From a virus, in IMG/VR virus record IMGVR_UViG_3300030117_003339, positions 1 to 31,836 of that record: a stretch of 31,836 nucleotides of DNA. One strand, 5' to 3'. The position numbers were made by a program, and so were the translations under genes. The notes beneath the pieces were generated by a model. That model saw only the letters and a program-made list of their open reading frames with translations. It ran no database searches and was not told where the DNA came from. Shown here in pieces: positions 17,377 to 24,908 of this stretch (within the stretch, counting starts at the first letter, position 1; each line of letters begins with the position of its first letter).

Positions 17377-18243
17377 TCATTTCTGATACAACCTACCACC
17401 TATATCATTGTAAACATCAGATAGTTTTGTACGCACTGGTGGTTCAAAGTCATATGTAAAATATTGACGACCTCTTCTAGGCACTTGAGTCTGCCATCCC
17501 TGACTATCAATCCATCCACTCTCACTAGATGTAGTGTATTTGTCTACTTCATCCTCATTTCCATCCCATAACCAATCAGTACAAGCATCAACAGTAAATA
17601 TAGGAACCATACAATTCCATGCTGCCATTCTAAGGTAAGCATCATGCCATTTCTCAAATACTAACCATGATGGATTACTTGGATCGGTTTTCCCACCATT
17701 AGTTGCATGTAATATTACATCAAGAATTCCTAGTTCTTTGTATAGTGTAGTAATAGGTTTAGTAGATGCCTCTGCATATCCCCACATATCATTACATATC
17801 AATCCAGCACCAAGACATTGTTTCTCATCATCTTTAACAAGATCAATAATAGTAAATGAATCTACTTGTGGATCTCTGCCAAGAGCAGTTTCCATATCAA
17901 CGCAAAGAGTCTTGTATGTAGCACCTCTTAGTATACCATCAGAATCATAATGTCTGATTTCATTTCTATTGATTATACCTTTCTCTTCTGGTTCTACAAA
18001 ATTGGTTCCTAAGTGTAAATATATTCCTGCTGCTTTTTGAGCATCTTCAATCTCTTTTAATCCATCTTTAATCTCATCCATATGGGTAATCCACTCACGA
18101 TCCCATCCTGATAAAGCAGCTTCTGGTGTTAAAAGATGATCTACTTTGTTTTCTTTTGCCCAGTCAATTGCTTTTAAAATTTCTTTTTTGTTAGCTTGTA
18201 TATTAGTTCCTACAGGAATTTGAGCACCACCAAATCTAATCAT
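17377..18243 (-). CDS. carbon-nitrogen hydrolase (nitrilase superfamily)
   Basis: This 288-aa protein carries the Glu-Lys-Cys triad of the nitrilase superfamily: E41 in TPEAALSGW, K111 in ATYKTLCVD and C150 in AGLICNDMW. The length matches the family. These enzymes hydrolyse non-peptide C-N bonds in nitriles, amides or carbamoyl compounds through a cysteine thioester. The C-terminal half, with ILHATNGGKTDPS and many Trp/Asp residues, is divergent, so the substrate cannot be predicted. The start overlaps the upstream oxygenase stop by 8 nt. It is the last gene of the talC operon, and thus probably expressed early with carbon-metabolism genes. An amidase releasing ammonia is one possibility. 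Confidence 0.82.
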   Translation of the reverse strand: MIRFGGAQIPVGTNIQANKKEILKAIDWAKENKVDHLLTPEAALSGWDREWITHMDEIKDGLKEIEDAQKAAGIYLHLGTNFVEPEEKGIINRNEIRHYDSDGILRGATYKTLCVDMETALGRDPQVDSFTIIDLVKDDEKQCLGAGLICNDMWGYAEASTKPITTLYKELGILDVILHATNGGKTDPSNPSWLVFEKWHDAYLRMAAWNCMVPIFTVDACTDWLWDGNEDEVDKYTTSSESGWIDSQGWQTQVPRRGRQYFTYDFEPPVRTKLSDVYNDIGGRLYQK

Positions 18244-18733
18244 AACCGTAATAATTAAAATTAATAACTTGTCTGTAAGAGTCTGAAGATGTAGTACCGC
18301 TATGCTTAGTATCTCTAGGAAAAATTACTATGCGATTAGCAACACTTTTCACCTTATAACCATCCTCAAAGTATGTATAACCGTTGCAATCATTGATATA
18401 ATAGACAGCAGTGTAATCACCGAAACTCCCATCACGATGTAAATCTTGTTCTATAATTCTTGTATTCTTGGGTGAAAAATTTGCTTTAATTCTAACCCAA
18501 GATTGTACTTTTAACCTAGGTGCAAAAATATCAGCAATCTCTGGAGTAAGACAAACTTCATTATGAAATCCACCCTCTGCCCATATAGGACTTACCATTT
18601 GATATTTGTCAGGATCTTCAAGATCTAACGGACTAACAACAAGATCATTATAAAACCAAGGAAAAACATTCTGGAGTAAATCTACTACTCTTTCATGATC
18701 TTTCTTGGGTAGAAAGTCATCAACTACCTTCAT
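18236..18733 (-). CDS. 2OG-Fe(II) oxygenase-like protein
   Basis: This 165-aa protein has the jelly-roll dioxygenase motifs: LHRDGSFGDYTAVYYIN with H99 and D101, GYTYFEDG near 118-125, FPRDTKHSG with H144 and SYRQVINF with R154 as the likely 2-oxoglutarate anchor. The N-terminal MKVVDDFLPKKD is typical of short phage members. It is a separate lineage from the oxygenase at the fibre end of the window. Its start overlaps the preceding small gene by 14 nt and its stop overlaps the hydrolase gene, so it belongs to the metabolic operon. Substrate unknown. Confidence 0.85.
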   Translation of the reverse strand: MKVVDDFLPKKDHERVVDLLQNVFPWFYNDLVVSPLDLEDPDKYQMVSPIWAEGGFHNEVCLTPEIADIFAPRLKVQSWVRIKANFSPKNTRIIEQDLHRDGSFGDYTAVYYINDCNGYTYFEDGYKVKSVANRIVIFPRDTKHSGTTSSDSYRQVINFNYYGYD

Positions 18734-18911
18734 TATTATTTGTTCTATACATCCTTTCTAACACTTCATCTAATTCAGACTTGTGAAAGATAGGTTCCTC
18801 AGCACCTACATTGCCATTTTGTAATGGCCAAACAAATCCATCTGCTGTGATGGTAAAATAATCCTCAGGATGCTCTTCAGCATCTATGCGAGGATGATCG
18901 TCTCTAGACAT
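18720..18911 (-). CDS. small acidic hypothetical protein
   Basis: I start this 63-aa protein at the ATG at 18911 (MSRDDHPRIDAEEHPEDYF). An in-frame start ten codons earlier would lengthen the overlap with talC. The protein is acidic, with an aromatic core (YFTITADGFVWPLQ) and a C-terminal helix (SELDEVLERMYR). It overlaps talC by 8 nt and the following oxygenase by 14 nt, so translational coupling is likely. No family is recognised. Confidence 0.6.
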   Translation of the reverse strand: MSRDDHPRIDAEEHPEDYFTITADGFVWPLQNGNVGAEEPIFHKSELDEVLERMYRTNNNEGS

Positions 18912-19557
18912 TTTTTTGTACCGATTTCCAGTCTTCATCAAACAACTGTAATCCTTTATCAGTTAGTACATGATTATACATCTTATCAAATACTGCAGGT
19001 GGCATTGTAACCACATGAGCACCATTAGCAAATGATTGAGATACGCTATTTACATATCTAATCGAAGCAGAAAGGATTTCTGTGCATTTTACATTTTGAA
19101 TATTATATATGTTAGATATTCTTTTGATTAAGTCTAATCCAGCAATTGAATTATCATCAAGTCTACCAACGAAAGGAGATACATATCTTGCTCCTGCTTT
19201 TGCTGCTAATATTGCTTGTGCTTCATCAAATATTAATGTGACATTGACCGCTATTAATTGTCTAGATAACTCTTTACATACAGCAAGACCATCAGGTGTA
19301 CAAGGAACTTTGATAGTTGCTTGCTTACCAAATTTTTTAGAAAGTCTTAGACCCTCTTCCCACATTTCTTTTCTATTACCAACGACCTCCATACTAATAT
19401 CTTCTATCCCCAAGTCTATGAGTTCTTGATACACATCTTCTGGATTACGACCACTCTTCATAATAAGAGTTGGATTTGTAGTTATACCATCAATAAGTCC
19501 TGTAGCGTAATACTTAGTAATTGTTGCTGTATCAGCAGTATCTAAAAAGATTTTCAT
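18904..19557 (-). CDS. talC: transaldolase TalC (fructose-6-phosphate aldolase family)
   Basis: This 217-aa protein is a short transaldolase of the TalC/FSA family: MKIFLDTADT, GITTNPTLI at 24-32, ATIKVPCT with the Schiff-base lysine K83, VSPFVGRLDD at about 146-155, and ASIRYVNSVSQ near 174-184. It is full length. TalC moves dihydroxyacetone units in the pentose phosphate pathway. It is a well-known cyanophage metabolic gene, thought to pull host carbon from the Calvin cycle toward NADPH and ribose for nucleotide synthesis. It overlaps the upstream membrane-protein gene as ATGA and lies in the operon preceded by a sigma-70 promoter and riboswitch-like leader. Confidence 0.97.
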   Translation of the reverse strand: MKIFLDTADTATITKYYATGLIDGITTNPTLIMKSGRNPEDVYQELIDLGIEDISMEVVGNRKEMWEEGLRLSKKFGKQATIKVPCTPDGLAVCKELSRQLIAVNVTLIFDEAQAILAAKAGARYVSPFVGRLDDNSIAGLDLIKRISNIYNIQNVKCTEILSASIRYVNSVSQSFANGAHVVTMPPAVFDKMYNHVLTDKGLQLFDEDWKSVQKNV

Positions 19558-19826
19558 GCGTGTAACCCCATAGCGATTTTCATAAATTGGAACTGAGGAT
19601 CAAACCCCATAATAATTTTACTAATTCCTATTGATAATAGGAATGAAAAACAAATTACTACATCCCACATTTTGTTCTTTATATAGAACGGTAAGGCAAG
19701 TAGTTCAAAGACTACATTAAGCATAGCACCAAAAAGAGTGCTTACATGCAATGTAACAAAATATCCTAATATTATACCATATGTCCCTATCATTCTAGCG
19801 ACAACAATTAGTCTATCTGTCTTCAT
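19554..19826 (-). CDS. small integral membrane protein
   Basis: This 90-aa protein is mostly apolar, with three likely transmembrane segments at about residues 13-28, 30-50 and 55-73, separated by short loops (FYIKNKMWD). No transporter motif is recognised. It overlaps the upstream 65-aa gene by 14 nt and talC by ATGA, so its product is made together with TalC. A small permease-like or membrane-regulatory role is possible; the sequence shows only topology. Confidence 0.75.
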   Translation of the reverse strand: MKTDRLIVVARMIGTYGIILGYFVTLHVSTLFGAMLNVVFELLALPFYIKNKMWDVVICFSFLLSIGISKIIMGFDPQFQFMKIAMGLHA

Positions 19827-20010
19827 CTACTAATATTTCTGTATATACGATTTCGTCTTCATCTAGTGTTGTTTTAACAAAATTCAACACATTCATAAAT
19901 TCTGTGAAAGTTTCACTTTCAAGTATCCTTCTATCTCCCTTACTAGAGACGCAACATACTCTACGAGAGCATACATCTACAACAACTTTTTCAACAAATT
20001 CTTCGGTCAT
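19813..20010 (-). CDS. small hypothetical protein, first gene of talC operon
   Basis: This 65-aa protein (MTEEFVEKVVVDVCSRRVCC...) looks like a small alpha/beta domain with an acidic C-terminus (LVDEDR). Three cysteines at 14, 19 and 20 are notable but form no recognised metal site. No ribosome binding site precedes the ATG; instead a 21-codon ORF upstream ends with its TGA inside this ATG (ATGA), which suggests translation by reinitiation. It is the first full gene after the structured leader. Confidence 0.6.
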   Translation of the reverse strand: MTEEFVEKVVVDVCSRRVCCVSSKGDRRILESETFTEFMNVLNFVKTTLDEDEIVYTEILVDEDR

Positions 20011-20072
20011 AATAAATCACATGATAAAAAGGAGGGAGGTTGGATTCCTGTGTACCAACAAAGAATGGGCAT
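20007..20072 (-). CDS. possible 21-aa leader peptide
   Basis: An ORF from the ATG at 20072 encodes a 21-residue peptide beginning MPILCWYTGIQPP and ending SCDLL. It begins 18 nt after the riboswitch-like aptamer and its TGA overlaps the ATG of the 65-aa gene as ATGA. No ribosome binding site stands out. The placement fits a leader ORF that feeds translation into the operon, but so short an ORF could arise by chance. Confidence 0.35.
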   Translation of the reverse strand: MPILCWYTGIQPPSFLSCDLL

Positions 20073-20212
20073 TACTACAGTAGTAAAAACATCCTTGCCT
20101 GAGACCCGATTGGTTGATCGGTTCTCCTTTCGGAGCAGCACCACCTGTGTCTCATCACCTTAACCAGCAGTTGCCAGTAAGTTTATTCAGTCACTCCCAT
20201 GTTGCGTCCAAC
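20011..20212 (-). promoter_or_regulatory. structured 5' leader of the talC operon
   Basis: From the start predicted by the sigma-70 promoter (G at 20212) about 200 nt precede the first annotated gene. The leader opens with a GUUG-GACG-CAAC hairpin (20212-20201) and then an unassigned segment. The glycine-aptamer-like junction follows (20154-20090), then a U5 tract, an inverted repeat (UUACU/AGUAA), a GUUGG/CCAAC hairpin (20061-20041) and a CU-rich tract (CUCCCUCC) able to pair with GGAG. Such a leader is expected for cis-regulation. It is the longest stretch in the window without an established gene. Confidence 0.7.
20090..20154 (-). ncRNA. glycine riboswitch-like aptamer
   Basis: On the minus strand, P1 is formed by UGAGAC (20154-20149) and GUCUCA (20105-20100). 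Inside come a short hairpin CAG/CUG (20147-20136), the core CCGAAAGGAGAA (20133-20122) and a hairpin CCGAU/AUCGG (20121-20106). The 3' side of P1 runs into CUCAGGCAAGGAUG. Glycine aptamers have the same order: P1, P2, a core near CCGAAGGAGCAA, P3, then CUCUCAGGCAAAAGGACAG. Only one aptamer is evident, so it would be a singlet. P1 and core deviate from consensus, so the ligand is inferred. It lies about 60 nt after the predicted start and upstream of the talC operon. Confidence 0.62.
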
Positions 20213-20218
20213 AAATAT

Positions 20219-20247
20219 ATTATAATACTATTTTATGAAACTGTCAA
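20219..20247 (-). promoter_or_regulatory. consensus sigma-70 promoter of talC operon
   Basis: The minus strand has TTGACA at 20247-20242 and TATAAT at 20224-20219, separated by exactly 17 nt: a perfect bacterial housekeeping promoter. The -35 lies inside the last codons (Leu-Thr) of the upstream 101-aa gene. Transcription should start near G20212. A promoter of this quality predicts early expression by unmodified host RNA polymerase, unlike the late-motif promoters of the structural genes. Confidence 0.85.
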
Positions 20248-20538
20248 CACCCTATCTGTAGGTAAGAGTGCGTTACCTGTAGTTCCTGTTAATTTAGTTC
20301 CAGATATGGTAAATGTCTGACCACCTATTTTTATTTTTAAAGTTCCTTGTACCTCTAACGATCCTTCTACAATTACATCACCAGTTATGGTAGCTTTACC
20401 AGATACATTTAGATTACCATCAACATTGAGATCACCCTCAAATTTTGTATCAGAGAGAAAACTAGTCTCATCAGGAAATTCAACTGAACCACCTAGTACA
20501 GTTTTTTCTGTGCCATCTTTGGATTTAGTATATCCCAT
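20233..20538 (-). CDS. small beta-repeat virion protein
   Basis: This 101-aa protein has short repeated beta-strand units in the middle (GDLNVDGNLNVSGKATITGD, then VIVEGSLEVQGTLKI), the pattern of a beta-solenoid. It lies 2 nt after the spike-like 227-aa gene and is last in the baseplate block, so it is probably a minor baseplate or spike component. Its last codons contain the -35 of the talC-operon promoter. No named family is recognised. Confidence 0.65.
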   Translation of the reverse strand: MGYTKSKDGTEKTVLGGSVEFPDETSFLSDTKFEGDLNVDGNLNVSGKATITGDVIVEGSLEVQGTLKIKIGGQTFTISGTKLTGTTGNALLPTDRVLTVS

Positions 20539-20540
20539 AA

Positions 20541-21224
20541 TTAAGCAAATAATCCTCCTAATTCTTTAGAAATTTTTCCACCTGCAGCACCACCAAGTCC
20601 AGTACTGGATAATACAGAATCAGCAAGATATCCACCAAATCCACCAGTAGCAGCAGATGCAAATGCAGCTTCACCTGTAGCTAATATAGTCTTTGAGGCA
20701 TCAGCACCAAACGCTGCTTGAAGAACATTGTTAGGAACATAAGAACCTGCAAACATATTAAGACCAAAAGATTTATGAATTAAGTTACCTCTTTTTCCTG
20801 ATGCAGAACAAGTATTTCCTTTTAAATGAACTCTACCAGATCCTGCAGTAATATTAACATTTCTTCCTCCGTTTAAATCAAGGTCTTGAGTTGCTTTAAC
20901 CATAACATTTTTACCTGAGCAACTTAATAAGCCATTATCAGCATTAACAGTAACATTACCAGCAGCAGCACTTACTCTAATATCAATTTTGCCAGGCGAA
21001 TTCTTATCACCAGCTCTAACTTCTAATGTTCTGTCAGCATAAATTCTAGACAACCCACCTTGAGTATGATCGATTAAAAATACATCATCATTATCATTTG
21101 TAGCATATATTTTAAAAACTTCTGCACCAGAAGCACCAACTTGAGGATGTCCACTATCAATCCTGAAATGTGGACCTCTACAGTCAATGACTCTTCTAGC
21201 GTAATTTTTCTTTTGTTCAGACAT
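20541..21224 (-). CDS. baseplate spike-like beta-helical protein
   Basis: This 227-aa protein has repeated beta-strand units (GKIDIRVSAAAGNVTVNADN, LLSCSGKNVMVKATQDLDLN, GRNVNITAGSGRVHLKGN) like the triple-stranded beta-helix of T4 gp5 C-terminal spikes. An Ala/Gly-rich tail follows. Its start directly follows or overlaps the gp5-like stop, so the spike function may be carried on this separate chain. This would fit a gp5 that lacks an obvious needle. It is a virion protein by context and repeat pattern. Confidence 0.65.
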   Translation of the reverse strand: MSEQKKNYARRVIDCRGPHFRIDSGHPQVGASGAEVFKIYATNDNDDVFLIDHTQGGLSRIYADRTLEVRAGDKNSPGKIDIRVSAAAGNVTVNADNGLLSCSGKNVMVKATQDLDLNGGRNVNITAGSGRVHLKGNTCSASGKRGNLIHKSFGLNMFAGSYVPNNVLQAAFGADASKTILATGEAAFASAATGGFGGYLADSVLSSTGLGGAAGGKISKELGGLFA

Positions 21225-23335
21225 TAGATACAGTCGATTGCGGATATAATACCAACTTGAGTGTCGGTTGGGATATCACCAAACAGAGGTTTTAATCTAG
21301 CACCGATACCAGTGTTACTCTTAACTATAAGAGTAGGAAGTGTCTCATCAAACCTCAATATATTTAGAACCTTAACAGCAGTTATAGTTCCATTTTCTAC
21401 GACAGTTTCGTATATAGGTGTAGTTTTACCAAATCCAGGTGAAGTAACAACAGAGTCTAGTGGAGACCCATCAACACCAGTAACAACAACTGGAGGAACC
21501 TCTACGAATACATTACCAGATGTACTAATACCAGGAAGTATAATAGGATCTGTTGGTAGATATCCTCGTCCACCAGCTTCTACTTGAATCGTAGTAATTC
21601 CTAAGTTTGATTGTGTATCTTCATCTAACTGTGCAGGATAATTTTCTCCAGTAGATTCCATAACAATAGCTTTTATACCACCCTCATCATTGAGAATAGC
21701 ATGACCAACAGCACCATACCCTATATTACATTTGTCTCTAAAATTAACTATGGGAGGATAACGATATCCAGAACCAGCATTGTTTATTTTAGCACCTAAA
21801 ATACTTGCAGTTCGTTGTACTCCACCAACTAACTTTCTTAATCCAGGTGTATTGTCTACAAAACTACCAAGGATAGGTTTAGCAACACCACCAGATCCAC
21901 CGCCACCAAATATCTCAATATATGGTCCTGTGCAATTACTCTTTTCACCACCATAACAACCACCAGGAATCGTACCACTACCACTATCTTCTAATAAACT
22001 ACCATCACCAAATATATCCCACTTACCCCATTTCTGTTCAAAAGCATTAGTCATATCAGCAGCACCCCTAGATATATTCATTGCATTTATGACATATGAA
22101 AAAGGATCGTCTCCTTTCTCTTCACTAGTACCACCGACAACATATTGCTTATCTGCAGGGCACTTACCTTTGTTAGTCTGATTACAGTCAAGGAATGCAG
22201 CAACATCCTCAAGATTACCAGCAGCACTTAATAAGAAGTCTGCAACCTTAAATCCTGGTGCGACAATTTTTGCTACTGCAGATAAAGGTCCTGACATTAA
22301 ACTATCAATTCTATCTGTAATTACATTTAAAAATGCTCCAGTAAACTGAGCACCCATACATCCAGCATAGTCTCTTCCTTGATCTATAAATCCTTTCAAT
22401 AAATCTTCAATCATACCACCTAATCCTTCAACTACTTTATTAGCAACGCAACCAATTGATTCTTGCAAAAATGATGTAGGAGGAACCATAGCAGTTTGTG
22501 CTGCAACTCCTGCTCTATGGGCAGCATTACTAGATTTTGTTACTGCAAATACTATTCGGTAGACTTTTTTATATAATTTTTCTAATCCTTGAGAACCAAC
22601 ACTCTCTAGTTTATCAAAGAGTTTGGTAAACATAGTACCAACAAATTTATTTGCTTGCAGTTCAATCAGATCAGAGGCAGATTTAAGTTCAAGGTCTAAA
22701 CTAGATCCAGCTAAAGATAACTGCTGAATTTTCAATCCCAAATTCTCAACAGTATTTGCCATCTCTGAGATAGGATTACTCTTACAAGTATCAGCAACCA
22801 TTACCTTAACACCAGTACCTACTGCGTCTGTTAATGTAGAGTCAGTAGAACTACTTGGTGGTGGTTGTGACTTTTTATTATTTTCGTTTGTTTCACTCTT
22901 AGGATTTCTAGCATTAGTAGGTGTATACTCAGTTAATCCTGTAAAAGGAGAGAATGGTGTACTATAGTCATCATTATTTACTAGCGATGTTCTACCAAAA
23001 TGTCCAATAATTAATGGAAGTTGAGCAGCATCACCATCTAAGAAAAATCCAAATACAGTATCACCCTGTTGTAATTTAACTGAGTTAGCAAATTGTGCTC
23101 CACCACTACCAGCAGTTGTAGGAAGTAAAACTTGTGCGTATGGAAGATCTTCATTAGAGATATCCTCATTAAAAGGATGATATCCCATGATTCTTACTTT
23201 GACTCTATTTCCTACTCCCTCTCCAATTGCTAATTGATCTTCTTGTGCCTCAAGAGGGGGTATCTGACCGACCCACCAACGGAATCCGTCTCTACCTAAA
23301 AATTGACTATTACCTAAAATCGATGCGTCTATCAT
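21224..23335 (-). CDS. 5: baseplate hub / spike protein gp5 (no lysozyme domain seen)
   Basis: This 703-aa protein begins with a gp5-type OB-fold: FLGRDGFRWWVGQI at 12-25, NRVKVRIMGYHPFN at about 43-56, then QQGDTVFGFFLDGDAAQLP and IGHFGR. T4 gp5 joins this domain to a lysozyme and a triple beta-helix. Here I see no lysozyme Glu/Asp motif. A long Ala/Ser/Lys-rich region follows, then two GSGYRYPPI / GRGYLPTDPI-type repeats (about 525-620). The protein is therefore hub-like but differs in its working domain. The TAATG overlap with the upstream 88-aa gene and the spike gene downstream support a baseplate hub role. Confidence 0.8.
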   Translation of the reverse strand: MIDASILGNSQFLGRDGFRWWVGQIPPLEAQEDQLAIGEGVGNRVKVRIMGYHPFNEDISNEDLPYAQVLLPTTAGSGGAQFANSVKLQQGDTVFGFFLDGDAAQLPLIIGHFGRTSLVNNDDYSTPFSPFTGLTEYTPTNARNPKSETNENNKKSQPPPSSSTDSTLTDAVGTGVKVMVADTCKSNPISEMANTVENLGLKIQQLSLAGSSLDLELKSASDLIELQANKFVGTMFTKLFDKLESVGSQGLEKLYKKVYRIVFAVTKSSNAAHRAGVAAQTAMVPPTSFLQESIGCVANKVVEGLGGMIEDLLKGFIDQGRDYAGCMGAQFTGAFLNVITDRIDSLMSGPLSAVAKIVAPGFKVADFLLSAAGNLEDVAAFLDCNQTNKGKCPADKQYVVGGTSEEKGDDPFSYVINAMNISRGAADMTNAFEQKWGKWDIFGDGSLLEDSGSGTIPGGCYGGEKSNCTGPYIEIFGGGGSGGVAKPILGSFVDNTPGLRKLVGGVQRTASILGAKINNAGSGYRYPPIVNFRDKCNIGYGAVGHAILNDEGGIKAIVMESTGENYPAQLDEDTQSNLGITTIQVEAGGRGYLPTDPIILPGISTSGNVFVEVPPVVVTGVDGSPLDSVVTSPGFGKTTPIYETVVENGTITAVKVLNILRFDETLPTLIVKSNTGIGARLKPLFGDIPTDTQVGIISAIDCI

Positions 23336-23601
23336 TAGTCGTCGTATACTCTACATTCAAATGAATCAGGATGATTATCACAATATATCTCTAGATGCTT
23401 ATCTTCATGACGAGTGTGCCAATCATTAATCTTACCCTCGTTAGGGTTGACCTCTTCTTCTGTGTGATCATGAAATGCATCATTATGCATCTTAAGATCT
23501 GCTTCAGTATATTCTATCATACCATGATTTACATGTTCTTTTCCATCTTTAGGATCAATATTTGCGTGGTTTAAATCTTGATTTGGAATTTTAGTAGTCA
23601 T
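23335..23601 (-). CDS. small His/Asp/Glu-rich hypothetical protein
   Basis: This 88-aa protein is rich in His, Asp, Glu and Asn, with clusters such as NHANIDPKDGKEHVNHG and NDAFHDHTEEEVNPNEG, and a pair of cysteines near the end. Metal binding is conceivable but not shown. It sits between the gp27-like hub and gp5, 2 nt after the former and overlapping the latter as TAATG. Its position suggests a baseplate assembly factor or a minor hub part. No family recognised. Confidence 0.6.
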   Translation of the reverse strand: MTTKIPNQDLNHANIDPKDGKEHVNHGMIEYTEADLKMHNDAFHDHTEEEVNPNEGKINDWHTRHEDKHLEIYCDNHPDSFECRVYDD

Positions 23602-23603
23602 AG

Positions 23604-24908
23604 TTATTTTTGTGGGTAAAGACCGTGTGAATCTCTAACGACTTTTAATGCTGTATAAGATGAATTGGGTAGGAATAAATGAGTGAGATCCTTTATAATA
23701 TATATTCCACTAATCCTATCGTCCATTACAGTTTCTTCATCAGTTGTCTTAGGGAAGTATACCATTATAGCATCACCAGCAACTAAATTGGTGTTAGTGG
23801 GTATTGTCAAAGTTAATTGTGTGTTGAATAGCATACCATATCTTGTGATAGCCTGTGATGTGCTATCAACAGGATCATAATTAACTTCTGTAGATACACC
23901 AACTTCTAAAGTTCCTACATCATATACTGAACTAATGATTCTAGAAGCCATCATGTTGGCTGGAATGTTTTCTGGATCAGCAACCTGAGGTTCTTCCTCT
24001 TCAGGAACTCCTAAACTTGATGCTGGTTTTTCTTTAAATACAGAATTTTGTGGTTGAGTAAACTCAAAAGTAACTGGATTAAAAAATATTCGGTATGTAG
24101 ATTTAACACCACTATTCAAATCAGTAAGAACATCAGAATCTTCTCTAACTGAAAATGCTAAAATTTTTGTAGCATTTTGAAGGGAATCTTCAAGAGAAGG
24201 ATCTACTGTTTGAGAATAATAATATTTTTGTAAGTTATCTTTTCCTTCTACTGCTTTTCTTATCATATCTTCAACCGATCTAAAATGAAATCCTTTTCTA
24301 GTTTGCCAAAAGAAAAATCCAGCACTCCTACTTGTTGCTCCTACAGGAATTGCTTTGGATGCTAACCATAATATAAGTGTAAAAGGTTTTCTTAAATTAC
24401 CAATAAAATTATAAATGTTTTCAGTTGCCTCAAATGGTTCTTGTTTTAAAGGTTCTACTAACTTAACAATTTCACCAATACTCTTATCTATAGTTTGTCC
24501 ATAGAATTTTCTAGTTACTCTACTTTGTTCATTGCTAAGAGCTTCTCTAGAAACAAGATGTAAAGTAAAAACTTCAGTTGCTTTGTCAGATACAACATCA
24601 GTTACTTTATTGACATACAAAACACTCTCAAGATGTTCTTCTTGTTCTGCCTCTGCCTCAACAGGAGTCTTTATTTTAAAATATACTCTTTCTCCACCAC
24701 GAATAGGTAAACCATTATATAATGATTGACCATCAATAGTATTACCAGTATTAACTACCTCTACTTTAGCAGTACACATTGGAGACATTAAAGTCTCAAA
24801 ATACTGCAATCTAGTAACACCACCAATTAAACTAACAGTTTTTTCACCGTTAGACGAAGTTATAGTGATTTCTTCAAAGGTAGAAGCAGCAGTTGGTGAT
24901 ATTGCCAT
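23604..24908 (-). CDS. baseplate hub subunit, gp27-like
   Basis: This 434-aa protein resembles T4 gp27-type hub proteins in layout: an N-terminal beta domain (ISPTAASTFEEITITSSNGE, then YFETLMSPMCTAKVEVVNTG), then VYFKIKTP and EVFTLHLVSREAL, a helical NEQSRVTRKFYGQTIDKSIG, and GFFFWQTRKGFHFRSVEDMI near 200-220, a sequence common to gp27-like hubs. The length is close to T4 gp27 (391 aa). Adjacent gp5 fits, because gp27 and gp5 form the hub complex. It overlaps the upstream gene as TAATG. Assigned by motif pattern and context; no alignment was run. Confidence 0.7.
   Translation of the reverse strand: MAISPTAASTFEEITITSSNGEKTVSLIGGVTRLQYFETLMSPMCTAKVEVVNTGNTIDGQSLYNGLPIRGGERVYFKIKTPVEAEAEQEEHLESVLYVNKVTDVVSDKATEVFTLHLVSREALSNEQSRVTRKFYGQTIDKSIGEIVKLVEPLKQEPFEATENIYNFIGNLRKPFTLILWLASKAIPVGATSRSAGFFFWQTRKGFHFRSVEDMIRKAVEGKDNLQKYYYSQTVDPSLEDSLQNATKILAFSVREDSDVLTDLNSGVKSTYRIFFNPVTFEFTQPQNSVFKEKPASSLGVPEEEEPQVADPENIPANMMASRIISSVYDVGTLEVGVSTEVNYDPVDSTSQAITRYGMLFNTQLTLTIPTNTNLVAGDAIMVYFPKTTDEETVMDDRISGIYIIKDLTHLFLPNSSYTALKVVRDSHGLYPQK

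Noticed and set aside
20090-20154. Hammerhead ribozyme (GUGAUGAG and CGAAA seen nearby)
   Set aside because: The first core base is G instead of the required C of CUGAUGA, and no matching third stem with a cleavage triplet is present. The junction fits a glycine aptamer far better.
20011-20232. tRNA gene in the intergenic region
   Set aside because: No T-arm GTTCRA sequence, no 7-bp acceptor stem and no D-arm could be drawn on either strand.
20114-20320. Plus-strand ORF of 68 codons across the leader region
   Set aside because: It runs antisense to the promoter and riboswitch-like leader, has no upstream binding site and continues into the antisense of the 101-aa gene.
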